Positions 26,024-38,134 of a stretch of 64,000 bases of DNA are shown in pieces. A model generated the notes under the pieces. That model was not told where the DNA came from. It was given only the letters and a program-made list of their open reading frames with translations, and ran no database searches. Both the position numbers and the translations under genes were made by a program. The stretch lies in the NCBI GenBank assembly GCA_037576195.1, contig CM075102.1:16426745-16490744 (forward strand). The letters run 5' to 3'. Source of the DNA: Phytoseiulus persimilis. Lineage: Eukaryota > Arthropoda > Arachnida > Mesostigmata > Phytoseiidae. Numbering within the stretch: the first letter of the stretch is position 1; each line of letters starts with the position of its first letter.

Positions 26024-29000
26024 TCACGTTCGACTCTTGAAGAAGCCGAGGGATGTCTTGCATTCGCGAACCGTCACCGTGACCGCGTTGACCTTGACGT
26101 CGGTGATAAGAATTTTGTTAACGAGATTGGGAGGCGTCGGCTGCCAGTCAGCGATCGCCGATCGGATCATAGGCTGTTGAGGTTGAGGTACTGCGGGCGT
26201 CGTTGCGGTGGCGGACCCGTTCGTTGTCGCGGGTGACGGAGTCGGGGCGTTATCTGGATTCGCGGGAAGATTGACCGAATTCACAGTGAAATTCGTAGGC
26301 TTGGACAGAGAAGTAGTGATGGTGCTGGGCGTCGGGATCGTCGTTGAAATCGTTGTAGATGAGGAGTTCGAGTTAGCGTTGGATTGACCACCAGAGCCGT
26401 TGTTGGCAGACTGCTTAGCAGCTTTTTGTTGCTGTTGCTGTTGTTGTTGTTGCTGCTGTTGCTGATGCTTGAGAGCGAGGAAGTCTCTCACCGTTGTGAG
26501 CTCTCTGGGCTTTCGTTTGCGTTGTTGAGGGGCTTGCACAGGAGAAGCCACGAGGTTCGACTGCGAAACGGAAGTGCACTTTAGATCAGGGTCCGAGATT
26601 CACATCCGAGGCTCGTCGTCTCCCGTGAGTGAGACAGGACCGGCGCCGAGAAAACGAGACCACGAGGAAGGAAGATGGTCCACGGCGAAAGGGACTCACC
26701 TGCAGATGTTCGGGCGTCTGCGCCTGCTGAACGCCTGTTTGCATAGCTGTCGAGATTGGGGTTGCGGTTGGCGTCAACCTGGCCGCGATGGGGGAAACGG
26801 CCATGTGTGAAGCATGACCCAAAATCCTAGGAATGATTTTCTTGTCTGCAGGATGAGAATTCACGCGATTCACTTTTGGAAGGTATCCTGTCTGGTTCAC
26901 TAGACCTGCAAAGATTGGGTAGTGCTCGATTGGAACAGTGCTAAAGCGTCGCCGGTGTAGGACTGGCCCTCTCGCTGTCGAAACTCTTCGAGAACAACGA
27001 CGGAGACAGTTACCACGATGCGAGCGATACGCTTCTCGGTACTTTAAGGGTCCGGCCGATCGACATTCTAAGAGGCTGACGCGAGCGACCCGACGACGGG
27101 CAGAGAAAAAGGCGCAGCGTTCCAGCAAGCCATGCAACATGCAGATGAAGGTTTGAGAGAATTCCACACTCGCACAGACACTCGGTGGTTAAACAAGTTC
27201 CATTCATCGCCTACGCCACTCACCCGTCGGTCTCTGCAAGTTCCTCACACCTCGAGGCTCAAACTTTTGCCTTGGGTTGTGAAGGACTTGCTGTCCGAGG
27301 TACGCTGGTGAACTTGTCGTCGTTTCTTGAGAGCTTATCGCGCCCGGTTGCGTGTGAGGACTTCTCGGGGTTAGTGAAACAAGGCCAGCTTGTGAGAGAA
27401 TGTTTGTTTGGGGCTGCCCACCTTGTGAGGCGTTCGCAGTCATTGCCGGAGTGACTTGAACTCCTGGCGGCAATTGAACACCGACCGGGAGGATAGGGCC
27501 AGATTGGAGACTGTTCAGGCCCGTGTGGCTGGCCGGCGGCTGCTGCGGTTGCGGCGAAGGCGATGCCCTCGTTGTGTGCGGTAAGGATTTGGGACGAGCG
27601 GTAGGAATGGTTGACGTCGCGGCTGTCGGCGAGCCCAGGTTTGGGCTCTGACCCGACGCCACGGCGGGGACGGCAGCGCCAGGACGCGTTTGAGATCCTT
27701 TCGGCAATGTTGCCACGCCTTTCGCAACCACAGATTTCAGCAGGAGCTGATTCGCTTTCGGTGTCTGATTGTAAGGGACAGGTAGTGCGGGTTTTGGAAC
27801 GCAGTTTGTCGGTGCCGGTTTTGATTTCTCTTCCGGTTTCACTTCCGTTGGCCCTCCACGATTCGGTGCCGGGCTCTGTGGCGGCAACGGTGCTGGTTGC
27901 TGATGAGTTTGCTGCGTCTGTTTTTGTTGTTGTTGCTGTTGACATTGCTTCAACTGCTGCAGATGCTGCAGCTGGTGCTGTTGCTGTTGCGGTCCAGTCG
28001 CTGTATCGCATCATCCCCCAATTAGTGACGTATGGATAAAAGTAAGAGACAGTCTGAATCCCATCCGTCACCGGTTGTTCCCTTCCTCTTCGATCCCCTG
28101 ACCCGTCGTCGACAAGTCGAGTTGTTGAACGTCATTTGCGCTCTCCAGCAATTCGGACGCTTCGAATTCTCGGAACTTCCCAATGGGAGGTCTTTAAGGC
28201 TCAAACACGAGTTCACGACGGGAAAGTTGTAGATGCGGATTCTCATTCACAAACATCGATACGAAATTGAGCTGGGACTGGAAGACTGCGGGGTTATAAT
28301 GAAATTCATTTCCAAGGCTTCAAGAGCTCACAGAGAATTTCATTACGTGGGCTTGCCGACAGCGGGAGGGGGAAGAGGATGGGAAGTAAAAAAAAAGGCA
28401 CATGAAAACCAAAGTGACGGCCGATCGCGCAACTAAGGAGCCAAGAGAAGCAGCCTAATCTACAGAGCCAGGCTTCTAGACTCGGTTCTGATCACACACG
28501 GCTATATATCTTTGGGAATCCTCGGATGCGTGATGAATTCGGAGCACATGTGCAGAATGCCGAATGGGACCAGGTTCTAAATGATGATGAATACCCGAAC
28601 GGTCGAGTACAAGCTTCGGAACATACCTTTCTGGGGAGCAACATCCTTCGTTTGTGATCCCTGGATTGTTGGTTGCGGTCCACTAGTTAGAAGCTTTCCT
28701 CCAGAGGCCACATTGTTGTTGTCATTTGTCACAGGCGACGTTTTCTTCTGGCCCGATGCTGTCGTCGTCGACGTCGTTGTTGCTGCTGCTGCCGTTGCTG
28801 CCACCGTCGTGGTGGCGGTTGTTGCAATCGGCGCTGTGGGCGTCGCTGTCTCTGTTGTTATCGTCGCTGCCACTGCGGTAGTCGTCGCGGTAGACATGGG
28901 GGGCTGAACCATGTTTCGAAAAGTCGTTATAAGATTCGACATGGCGGGTTTCGGAGCCACGGCTGGCATAGCGTGCCTTATGGCAACGGAACCGACTTTT

Positions 29001-32000
29001 GAGGTCGCCTCCATTTGTTTCGCGACATTGGTCGACTGTTGTTGAGAGGTGTTCGCAGTCTTATTGGCATCCGCTGACACTAACGAACAAGGCGCGGAGG
29101 AGGTCTTAGTCATAGAGCTCGCCGTTACCACCTGTAAGCAAGCGTGAGGATTGGTCGTTGATTCATCGGAAGTGACTGACCCTGACTCATTCGCAGGAAA
29201 ACTCCAGAATCGGGTTCGGGGAAATGGTGACGGAATACCAACCGTCTTAATCTGTCGAACAACGTCGTTCTGCACGGAAGTGCTCTTTGCAGGCAATGAT
29301 GGACGCTTCGGTTCCGGTTCGGCGGCACTACTGTCGACAGAGCTCTCTTCGTTCAACCACTCCTTGCGAGCCTTTTCGTTGTCCCAGGACCCTTCTTGGC
29401 TCGTAGAATCGACACTGGACTCTTTCGTACTGCTGCGTTCGGACAGGGCGTCCTTTTCGCGGGATTCGTCAGACGCCTTCAACCTATCGAAGGTGTCCGA
29501 CGACTTCACGCTCGATCTCTGCTCGGACGTTTTCGTCGATGGCGGAGACGATGCTTCCAGCCGAGACTTCTTGTGCTCCGGGGAAGCCAAGTCGTTTTTC
29601 GGTTTTCCACAGTTCTCGCCATCGCGATCTCTGTCCCGTTTGAGTGTTTCTCGATGTTGCAAAGATGGCTGGGTTCCGTTGTCGGTGACATTGTTGTCAT
29701 GTGGGTGATGTGCGGTGGGGCTTGCACTGGTTTTGCCAGCAGACTCCTTGTTCTCCCTATGTGCATGGTGGTCTTTCGTTGAGATTTTGTCTTTTTCGTC
29801 TTTGGCAGACGACGACTTCTTTGAGTCGGCAACTGAGGCGGGTTTTTTCACAACAGGAGGATGATCTTCATGCTTCTTTGTCGAAGGCTCCTTGTGAGGT
29901 TTTACTGTGAGGAACAACTGGGATTAGAACTCGGAACAACGAGGGTTCCGCTAAGGATTGCATAAGGAATTGTGATTTGTGGAGGAAAAATCTCGGAAGG
30001 CGGCGTACAAATATCTTTGAGGTGTTCCTTGGCCAGAGGGGTCACACATCGTTGATTAACTTTAACGGCCTCTGCAGGGCTTTCAACAAATCCGGACGCA
30101 CTGAGAGGTCGGCTCGGTAGTGGACTTCGTCTTTCTTTGTCTTTGCCCTCTGCCTTGGTGTTGTCTTTGTGGTGGTGATTACACTCTTTGGATTTGGCGC
30201 CAGCTCCAGAGGTGTCTCTCGCGCTGCTTCTCGACTCCTTCCTCGATGATTCATCCTCCGAGTCGTCTTTGGTCGCTGGTTCCTCTTTCGCAGAGACGCT
30301 TTCCTTCAGCTGCAACCGCCGCGAGAATGATTAGTTAGCCGTGCGCGATCACGGGACGAGGCGTTTCGTTCGGCAGACCGGATGCATTTTCCAGTCAGTG
30401 ATCGAATACATGGGTTAGTTGCGGTCGTCGATACAATCACGATGGCTGCCGACACCGGCGACCGCGACGACGACCATCAACCGAGATAACAGAAAAATTT
30501 CCATCGATCATAAGCGTGGCCATGGCAGCACTGAGCGAGCACGGGTGCCGCCAATCCGAAATTTCTCATGAACATGAAGCGATAGCGATTGCATCGGAGA
30601 CGAGCACGAAGGGAGAGCAGCATTGGGGAACTTTGAGAACGCGCTCGAAGGATACCGAGGGGGGATGGAATCATTCGAGCGTCATTGGTCTCTAGGACGC
30701 CCTCATCGATCATGATGAGCGACGCTATCAACATCCGGGGGATTGCGAGCTGCGGTTATTGAACTTAGTGAAGTCCGACAGTTCTGTCAGAGGAGCGAGA
30801 AAGGGGAGGCACCGAGAAAGAACCGGAACACGAAGACTCCACCGGTGTTCCAGCGAATGTTCTTAGCGTGTGAACGGGTCCGCTCACGACCGAGCAACTA
30901 GCCCATTCGTAACCACAGCAGTCATTATATCCCAGAAGGCAGAGAATTCAGTTGAAGCCTTCGTCAGTTTTCGGTCGCGGAGGAGCTGTCTTACCTGGTC
31001 GTCATCTCACTTTTTGACTCGGGTACCTCCCCTCGACCTAACACACTCTCTTTCTATCTTGATGAAGTGGTAAAACCGCCGACTCCAGGAGTTCGGGCGT
31101 CATTTCAGTGACAAGGCAATCTTCGTCTCATGCATCCCACCGGCCAGCCATGTTTCCATTGACAGAGACAAGCAGAAAATCTGATACTTCGCTTCGGCAA
31201 CGAGCAATAGAATGACCGGCGGGAGGTAGGTTCTGGAGCCGATACAGCACATGTGCACAGAAAGCGTCAAATGATCTCAGACGGCGACGAGAAAATCGTT
31301 TCAAATCCATGGTGGAGTCGACAGATTGCACGTAGTGGAGTGTCACGTTCCACCTAGTTGGACGTAGTTCCTTGCGGAGCATCATCCGAACCAAACATTG
31401 ACAGGCATCTCCAAAATCGGGTAGGATTCTCAGAAGCGATACTTGTGATGAATGGCGCTGACCCACTTCAGGGATGCATCAATGAAACTGAAGCAAAACT
31501 CACCTCTCGACGCCGCTTATGGGACTTCAAATTGTTCTTCTTCGCTTGCTCTTTCTCGAGGCTGTGGAATCGTGGAATACTGTTAGCTAGCAGTCGCACC
31601 TCCAGAAATCAGCTCAGAATGACGAGACATCGATCTGGCCGTGCGGGAAGTGTGAGCGGTCGTCGAGCTCTGTCCCACCAATGGTGAAGCCATTGTTGAA
31701 AGTAATAAGCTCTGGAAGATGCACAGCGACCTCTTTGAATTTCAGCTCCCACGGTCCGCGGCGTACGGACTTCGTCGAAACTGATTTCGGTCGGCAATGA
31801 CGACGTCGACGATTCCTGTTCCTCGGCAAGTCTGAACGCTCAAAACAATTTTTGACCACAAAACGTCGGAGCTAGCCAGTGCGACCGAACCAGGAGCGAC
31901 AAACAATGGATTTTAAAGCGAAGAACATCAGAGTTAATCACGTAACGCCACGGTGACAGCTCGACGCGTGTTCACGAGCAAAGAAGCTCCTATCTGATAC

Positions 32001-34500
32001 GGAATACTTCGAACTTCTTGCGGGACTGGAGCAATCGGCCCCTCGTGAAAATGATTCTTTGAAAATAATTTTCGGGCGGGTTCAATGAGAATCCGACTAT
32101 CATATCTGGGGAGCATCTTTTTGTCACTGTAGTGTTCGCCGTGGTCCGCTTCTCCGCTAGCACCCTCAAATTGGATTCTCACTCAAAAGCTCCATATCTC
32201 CTGAAGCCGGAGTCAGGCAGCTAAAAGGATGTCACCCCCAATACGAGAAAAACTCACGTCGTTTGGAAAGCTTCGAGTAGTCTCCGATCAAGGATGTTCT
32301 CTTCTGGCTCCCAGGTGTTGTGTCTGTGGAAAATGGAAGAACCATATTAATATAGGTGAGGTACTCTCCTTTGAATACCGACAGTCTCCGAGAAAATCCA
32401 CATTCACCTGGATTCATTCCTAAACATTGCATGCTGACGTCACTTTCTCGGTCGCACGCCGAGTCACGGTGAATCAGCACGATAAGATAACGAATGATTC
32501 ACACGAGACGTAATCAAACCGTGAAAGTACGCACGAAAATGATCAAACAAGTTGATTCGAATAGAATGTTCTGTTTGCACCCATGATCCTGCGCATTCGG
32601 ATTACTACGGGTATGCCAGAGATCTCGGCAGCTTGCGCTTCGCCTCCCGAAAAAACTGAACGACAACTCGAATGGCGAACCGGCGTCTGTTCCAGCCTGT
32701 TTGAAATATCGTCGCTTCCATGGTCGCGAGTAGCAACCGAAAATCATCAAGTCCCTGTTGGTTAATTATGAGTTCACATCGAAAGTACTGCCGAATGCTA
32801 ATCAGCTCGCTTCGCGTGGTGAAGTTAGAGCTTAGAAACCACTCCGTCAGGAACTTCACCTCAGGCAGGTAGACTCAGCTATAGGGTTCACCCCTTCTTC
32901 CTGCCATTCCCCTGTTGGAAATTCTATAGCCACCGCAACGTTGAACACGAATCTATTGTTCACGGGCGGCGAGCGTATTGCACAGATATATTCAGAACGA
33001 AATGCAAACAACAATTTCATCAGTTAATGATAGCTTGTCCAAGACAGATTATTGTTCACACAAAAAATACGAATCGCATCAACTGGACTCTCAAATCACA
33101 AGTGCAACGAAGCGGCTCGAGGTTCTTTGCAGAATCGTGCTCCAGAATATCAAAAATGAGTGCCTTGGAGAACTTTTCACGCGATCCTTCCCAGCACAGG
33201 CTCAGTGATTTTTTTCCGAGAAAAAGTTTTTCCGAACGATGAGAGTATCTTCCCTATCGAGAGAGGTGAGTGGTATATCTTCGACAACACATTCAATGGT
33301 TCGGTTGCTCGAGTTCGAACTGATATTTCGTCACACCGAGAGATGGGCTTGGTCCGAAACACTCGGCCTGAGGAAGCTGAGATCCGCTCCGTCCGAAGCA
33401 CTCCGCCTGAGGAAGCTGAGATTCGCTCCAACTATCACTGTAGCTGAACGCGAGTTAATAATCAGGCTCATGTCGGGTGAGAAATGTAACGGGTACTGAG
33501 GCATCTAGTCCACCTGCTGGATTATTCGAAAATGCCAATGCATTCAAAACGACGACCAACGAAACGCGGTCGCCCGCCTCAACGAAGTCGTCAGTTGGCT
33601 GTCCCGGAAAGTCGAAATGGGGAACGCGAAAGGAGATTCAAAAACAAACTCTCAACTAATCATTCCCGATATGCAGGGAACTTGACAACGGTTTGATTCA
33701 ACCGTCTGAAGAGCCGTGTTCGTCCTCTGTGAAGTCAATACACAGGCTCGTCGAGAGCGCTACAGCGTTGCTCGGAACACGGACTCTTGGAATACTGGCA
33801 GAGCCCCATCTCTTTCCAGTCGGATCATCGGAGTGGGGATAACTTCATTCGAGTCTCTATGATGTACTCCATAGTTTCGAAAAATATTCCGAGGAGACGC
33901 AGATTACTCAGCGGCGATCCCGCTGCATCTCTGCTTCTCGCTAAGGCTTTTAACATGATTCCAACTGATGAATGGCCGGCATCACAATACTCTCTGTTCG
34001 AAGGGACACGGTAGAACTCACTTCCTCTCTTCCTGTGTCGCAGAAACAGACAACAAGCACGTAAAATGGTTTTCCGCCGACGATTTGGACCAACTGAGTG
34101 GTGACTGTATTGTTATTTGGCTGATTATGTTCGAGGCGGGGAAACCGCCTTCTACGCGCTCAACACACAGTAGCTGTTCTACTTAACGGTGACTCTATGA
34201 CTAGGAGGCAACTCACTTTTGCGACCATCCTTTCCATTTGATGTAGTATTCGACTTTGCCCTGAAAAAATCCGGATTAGATGAAACAAGAGCACATCTCA
34301 CTCACTCTCGCACACACACAACTGCCTTGAGCAACGCAATTGTGCCAATCGCGGCTCTACAGGCACATCCTGCACCTCTCTGGAAAGCTCCTCACAATCC
34401 TCATCTCGTCGAGCACAAATCACTTGTCACCTACCCTTCTAATCCTTTTCTTTTGGATATTCTCTGCTGCGAAAATTTCGCCACCATCGCTGTCGGCCAT
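26024..34500 (-). CDS. Pc: Polycomb/CBX chromobox protein, paralogue B (nine coding exons, about 1110 aa)
   Basis: Coding exons on the minus strand: 34,500-34,435; 34,260-34,217; 32,323-32,258; 31,561-31,504; 30,309-30,009; 29,904-28,627; 28,000-27,224; 26,905-26,700; 26,560-26,024. All junctions are GT-AG and phases close to an open frame of 3,333 nt. Exons 1-3 encode a Pc-type chromodomain (aa about 8-58) with the methyl-lysine cage F10, W31 and W34 and the core [20 protein letters not shown]. Exon 4 adds a basic SHKRRRE patch. The linker is Ser/Lys/Glu-rich, then Thr/Ala-rich and Gln/Pro-rich. The last 41 residues form the Pc box (DWQPTPP, ITDVKVNAVTVTVRECK, GFFKSRT), which in this family binds RING1 in PRC1. 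The protein should bind H3K27me3 and silence chromatin in the nucleus. The 30,009 donor (GTACGC) is weak; 30,048 (GTGTGA) keeps the same phase. Confidence 0.93.
26427..26466 (-). repeat. Poly-glutamine tract in the last exon of Pc-B
   Basis: Mixed CAG/CAA codons encode about 13 consecutive glutamines just after the conserved TTVRDFLALKH segment of the last exon. Paralogue A has HQS at the same place and no tract, so this is an expansion specific to B. Confidence 0.85.
33352..33429 (+). repeat. 39-bp direct duplication inside Pc-B intron 2
   Basis: Two adjacent 39-bp copies differ at only a few positions (both contain CTGAGGAAGCTGAGAT). They lie in the 1.9-kb second intron of Pc-B. Recent local tandem duplication is the simplest reading. 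Confidence 0.7.
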
Positions 34501-36207
34501 CTTTTTCTGTTTGTGTGGTGCCATTTGTGACACTATCGCGACACCTCTGAATCAGCGGAGGAACGCGCGCCAGAAGCTGCTGCTGCCACAGTACTTGACG
34601 ATAGCAATGTCAAGCATCGAATTCCAGTAGCGGGAGGTACGAAAGAACGGAGTTCTCAGTGAAACGAGAGGAACGGTGTGTTGAGCATACGTTCCGGAGC
34701 AACGAGAGGCACGGTACGCGAACAAGGACTGAATACCCTGCGAGATGCCACGCTGAGTAGTACTCGAGAGCAGACGAGACTACCCGACGGCATCCACATT
34801 GATGATGACGATGATGATGATTTCTGCTGAAAAGGTGCTCGAGAAGCGAATCGACAGCTTTTCCGAGTTTTCCGATGGGTAGGGGTGGAATAAAGGGGAA
34901 TGATGGACAAGATCTTCGTAGGGATTGTTCATGCCGAGCAAATCGGTCATCGGCCTGACCTTGTTCTAGACGGGTTTCAGTGGAATTCCGAAAAAACAAT
35001 TGCGCTCAGAATTCGGCCGATGTCTGCCGTAGCGCTTCAGTCCAACATGAGCGAGAGATATTTCAGATGAGCATGATACGATGCTAGAATTGGTGGGGCT
35101 GGGGTCTTCCTTCACGGAGTCGAATTCCGTTCTGTTCTTGTTTGCATGCGATCTGACCTGATACGCCAGATTGGGTCAATGAGCAGAGTGCATGTTATTG
35201 ATGTTCATTGCTTTTGCTCTGAGGAGATGTCCCAACAGGAAACTTCATTCGAAGTTGTATCGAGTGTATTCACATTGCGAACAGCTCAGCCGATTACGGC
35301 AAGACCCTCCCCGGTTGGTAGCGAGCCCCTGACTACCGCACCGTAACCCTTCCGCATCTCAGCTGAAATTCGCTGCAGCAAGAACTCGCTTGTATGATGT
35401 CTGATTTGTGGTTCTCATGCAGTTTTGCGGTTTCGATGCACCCCACTGTCCGACAATGAATTTACGGAGAACGACTAAAGCGAGAGTCGCATCGCTTGCT
35501 GCTCGATGAATATGGAACGGAAACTTCAGCTTCGAACAAATTTACTCTCTTGATATGTTCAGGAGGACGAGCTCAGTCCAGTCTAAAGTATCCCCTAAGA
35601 GCACTGCCTTGGCTCCCTCAGGAACATCAATGATTGAAGCACCAAGATTTTGCACAAATACCGCAGATGAGCTGTTTCGCCAGTTCGGGAAGCTTCGCGT
35701 CATTCCCGCGACATAGGACGACGGACGAGCGATTGTTCGAGCGGGAATATCTCTGCACGCGGGCACAGGACTCAGTACAATCGCTGCTCATTGAAGAGGA
35801 ACAACATGATCCGACAGGCTCGAATATGAAGAGTCCAGTGGTGTTGCCAGGGAGGCTGAGCAGGCTTTAGTCCCCCCAGAACTTTTGAGTTCATACTATA
35901 TCAGTCAAGCTTCCGAATAGATTGTTGGATCTCTAGCTTTGGAAACCGAGTAATATCGTTTCTATATGTTATCCGCGTCGATCTGTCGATGCTTTTCGGA
36001 GTCTGAGGAGAGGATTCCGGGATCGATCTGATCAAACTTTTCTTAGTCCATGGAGTTGACTCCGGGGTTGGTCTGTCCATACTTTCCAGGGTATATTGAG
36101 GTGATTCCGATGTTGACGAAACCTTGCTACATCGTGCGAAATTATCACACTTTTTGGAGTCGATAGCGGTGAATATGGGGTCGATCTGACCATACTTTTC
36201 GGAGTTT

Positions 36208-36221
36208 AGGGAGCTGATTTT
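36208..36221 (+). repeat. Target site duplication, left copy
   Basis: AGGGAGCTGATTTT immediately precedes the LINE 5' end. The 45-bp minisatellite consensus at this point reads differently, which supports a true duplication over a chance repeat match. Confidence 0.7.
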
Positions 36222-37490
36222 TCGGCTTCCTCCAAACTCCGCCACCTTGGCCTACGCCGACGATCTGGCCCTGCTGATCACCGAGCCGGATACCAACCTC
36301 TTGCAGATGTATGCGAATCAGAGTCTCGCTTCCATCTCATCTTGGATGTCGGATAAGGGCCTGCGCATGGCGCCACAAAAATCGCTGGCCATCTTTCTCA
36401 ACGGACGCAAGCCCCCGCCTTCCTCAATCGATATCAGACTCGACGGGGAACAAATTGCGGTGACCAGCACGGCCAAGTACCTGGGCGTCATTCTGGATAC
36501 CGGGCTGACAGGGAAAGCCCACTTGGCATACGCGATGGCGAAGACGACCAAGGCAACACAGGCACTCTCAAGACTCTTTCCCAGAGTCAGTGGAGCAAAC
36601 GACTTCAGGAGACGAGTACTGGCCTCAGCTGCCGACAGCGTCATGATGTATGCCGCGCCACCCTGGGCCCTTCGAGCTTCGACTCCGGTGACTAGGAGAC
36701 TTCTCGACAGAACTCAGCGACCACTCTGCATCGGCATTTCACGGGCGAACCGCATCAACGCTTGGAATACAGGTCCTGGCGGGGCAGATCCCCTACGACC
36801 TCCGAGCGAGAATACTCGAGTCTCGAGAGACCAGCGACATGGATGGCATCCCTACCAGGGAAGGGCTCCCCTTCGACAAGAAGGCCGCGATCGCGGCATG
36901 GCAGGAAAGATGGGGCGAAGTCCACCCACCGAACCCCGGAGCTTGGACCCGCCGCTGCGTCCCGAACATCGAGGAGTGGATCAGCAGGAGACACGGCTCT
37001 CTTAGATACCCCCTCGCACAAGTGCTCACCGGCCACGGCTCTCTCGGCGCATACCTGGCCCGGATCAAAAAGCTTCCCTCAGCGGAGTGTCTGCTCTGCG
37101 GCTCAGGCGCGGAAGACACAGCGCGACACGCGCTCGAGGATTGCCCGGAAACAGAGTTCATCAGGCTGGAGTATCGCCGGATTTCGAGTTATGGTTCTCG
37201 GCCGGTGGACGGGCCGACGCTGGTGAGCTTTATGCTCAAGGGACGTGAAGAGTGGCGAGCAGTCGCAGCGCTCGCTGTCGGTTTGATTTCGTACAAGAAT
37301 CGAGCCCTCAAGCCTCATATTGACCGCTACCTAGCGGCTCGACAGCATGCGCCAGTTCAGCCCACGGGCTCCGCGACTTCGGTCCGGTAGACAGAGAGGA
37401 TAAGAAGGGGACCCGAAGTGATTCCCACTGAGGGACGTGCCGGGTTCCCTCCCCTGCTCGCAGGGCAAATAGAGGATCAGGGTTTTAGTG
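36222..37490 (+). mobile_element. 5'-truncated R1-like non-LTR retrotransposon (LINE), frame-broken
   Basis: The element enters in the middle of the reverse transcriptase, just before the catalytic motif AYADDLALLI (aspartates near 36,256-36,261). It continues with the KSLAIFLNG and KYLGVILD blocks and then the C-terminal region. The frame switches near 36,775, where VLAGQIPYDLRARI begins in another frame. The C-terminus has the zinc knuckle CLLC-x9-H-x4-C (36,839-37,390 frame) typical of R1 and related elements, and ends at a stop at 37,388-37,390. There is no poly(A) tail. An identical 14-bp string, AGGGAGCTGATTTT, lies at both ends (36,208-36,221 and 37,491-37,504) and looks like the target duplication. 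The endonuclease and most of the polymerase are absent, so it cannot move. Confidence 0.88.
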
Positions 37491-37504
37491 AGGGAGCTGA
37501 TTTT
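37491..37504 (+). repeat. Target site duplication, right copy
   Basis: The same 14 bases as at 36,208-36,221 resume directly after the LINE 3' end, and the minisatellite continues from there. Confidence 0.7.
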
Positions 37505-38134
37505 GAGATCGATCTGACCTAACTTTCCTAAGGTAATTCTGGCGTCTACCATCCTTTTCCGAGTTCAACGCAGTTTATGGGAGTGATTCCAAGATCGATA
37601 TGACTGTACTCTTCTGGGTCTGACGACGTGATTTGACTTATACAGGTGTCTACGAAATCGTCTTCAAGAATCCTCAAAACCGTCTTCAAGAGGCCACAAG
37701 ACCGTATTCGAGTGTCTACAAGCTGAGAGAGGACCGTTCAGAGTCAGATTCGAGGAGATGATACGTAGTCCACGAGAAGGGCTTCAGAAGCGTCCGAAGG
37801 CAACATTCAACGTGGATTGGGTGGAGCTGATGTGAAAACCACAACACGAGCTCCTTAGAAGCTCGATGAAGAGCTTCAATGTCATATCAATGGACATGCA
37901 GCAAAACCAACGAGGTACACTCCAGAGACAGCCGAAGATATTCTTCGAGCTGCGACGATATTCCTTAATTTCAGTCGAAACTTCTGATCAGTACAGTGCA
38001 AACTGCTTGACAGAAAATTGACAACATGCACCGATAAGCCGAAGATAGTTTTAGAAACGATGCTGACCATATGAAGAGAGGAAAGGAGCCTCTATGGCAG
38101 GAACCGCAGTCCACTGGTCCGGCTGGTGTGATGT

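Noticed and set aside
27259..28071. A 270-codon minus-strand frame
   Set aside because: It overlaps Pc-B exon 7 in the wrong frame; splice phases and the Gln/Pro-rich linker select the other frame.
29151..29708. A 185-codon plus-strand frame
   Set aside because: It is antisense to exon 6 of Pc-B; the Ser/Thr/Ala-rich codons keep the opposite strand open.
34219..34530. A 103-codon plus-strand frame
   Set aside because: It is antisense to exons 1 and 2 and intron 1 of Pc-B.
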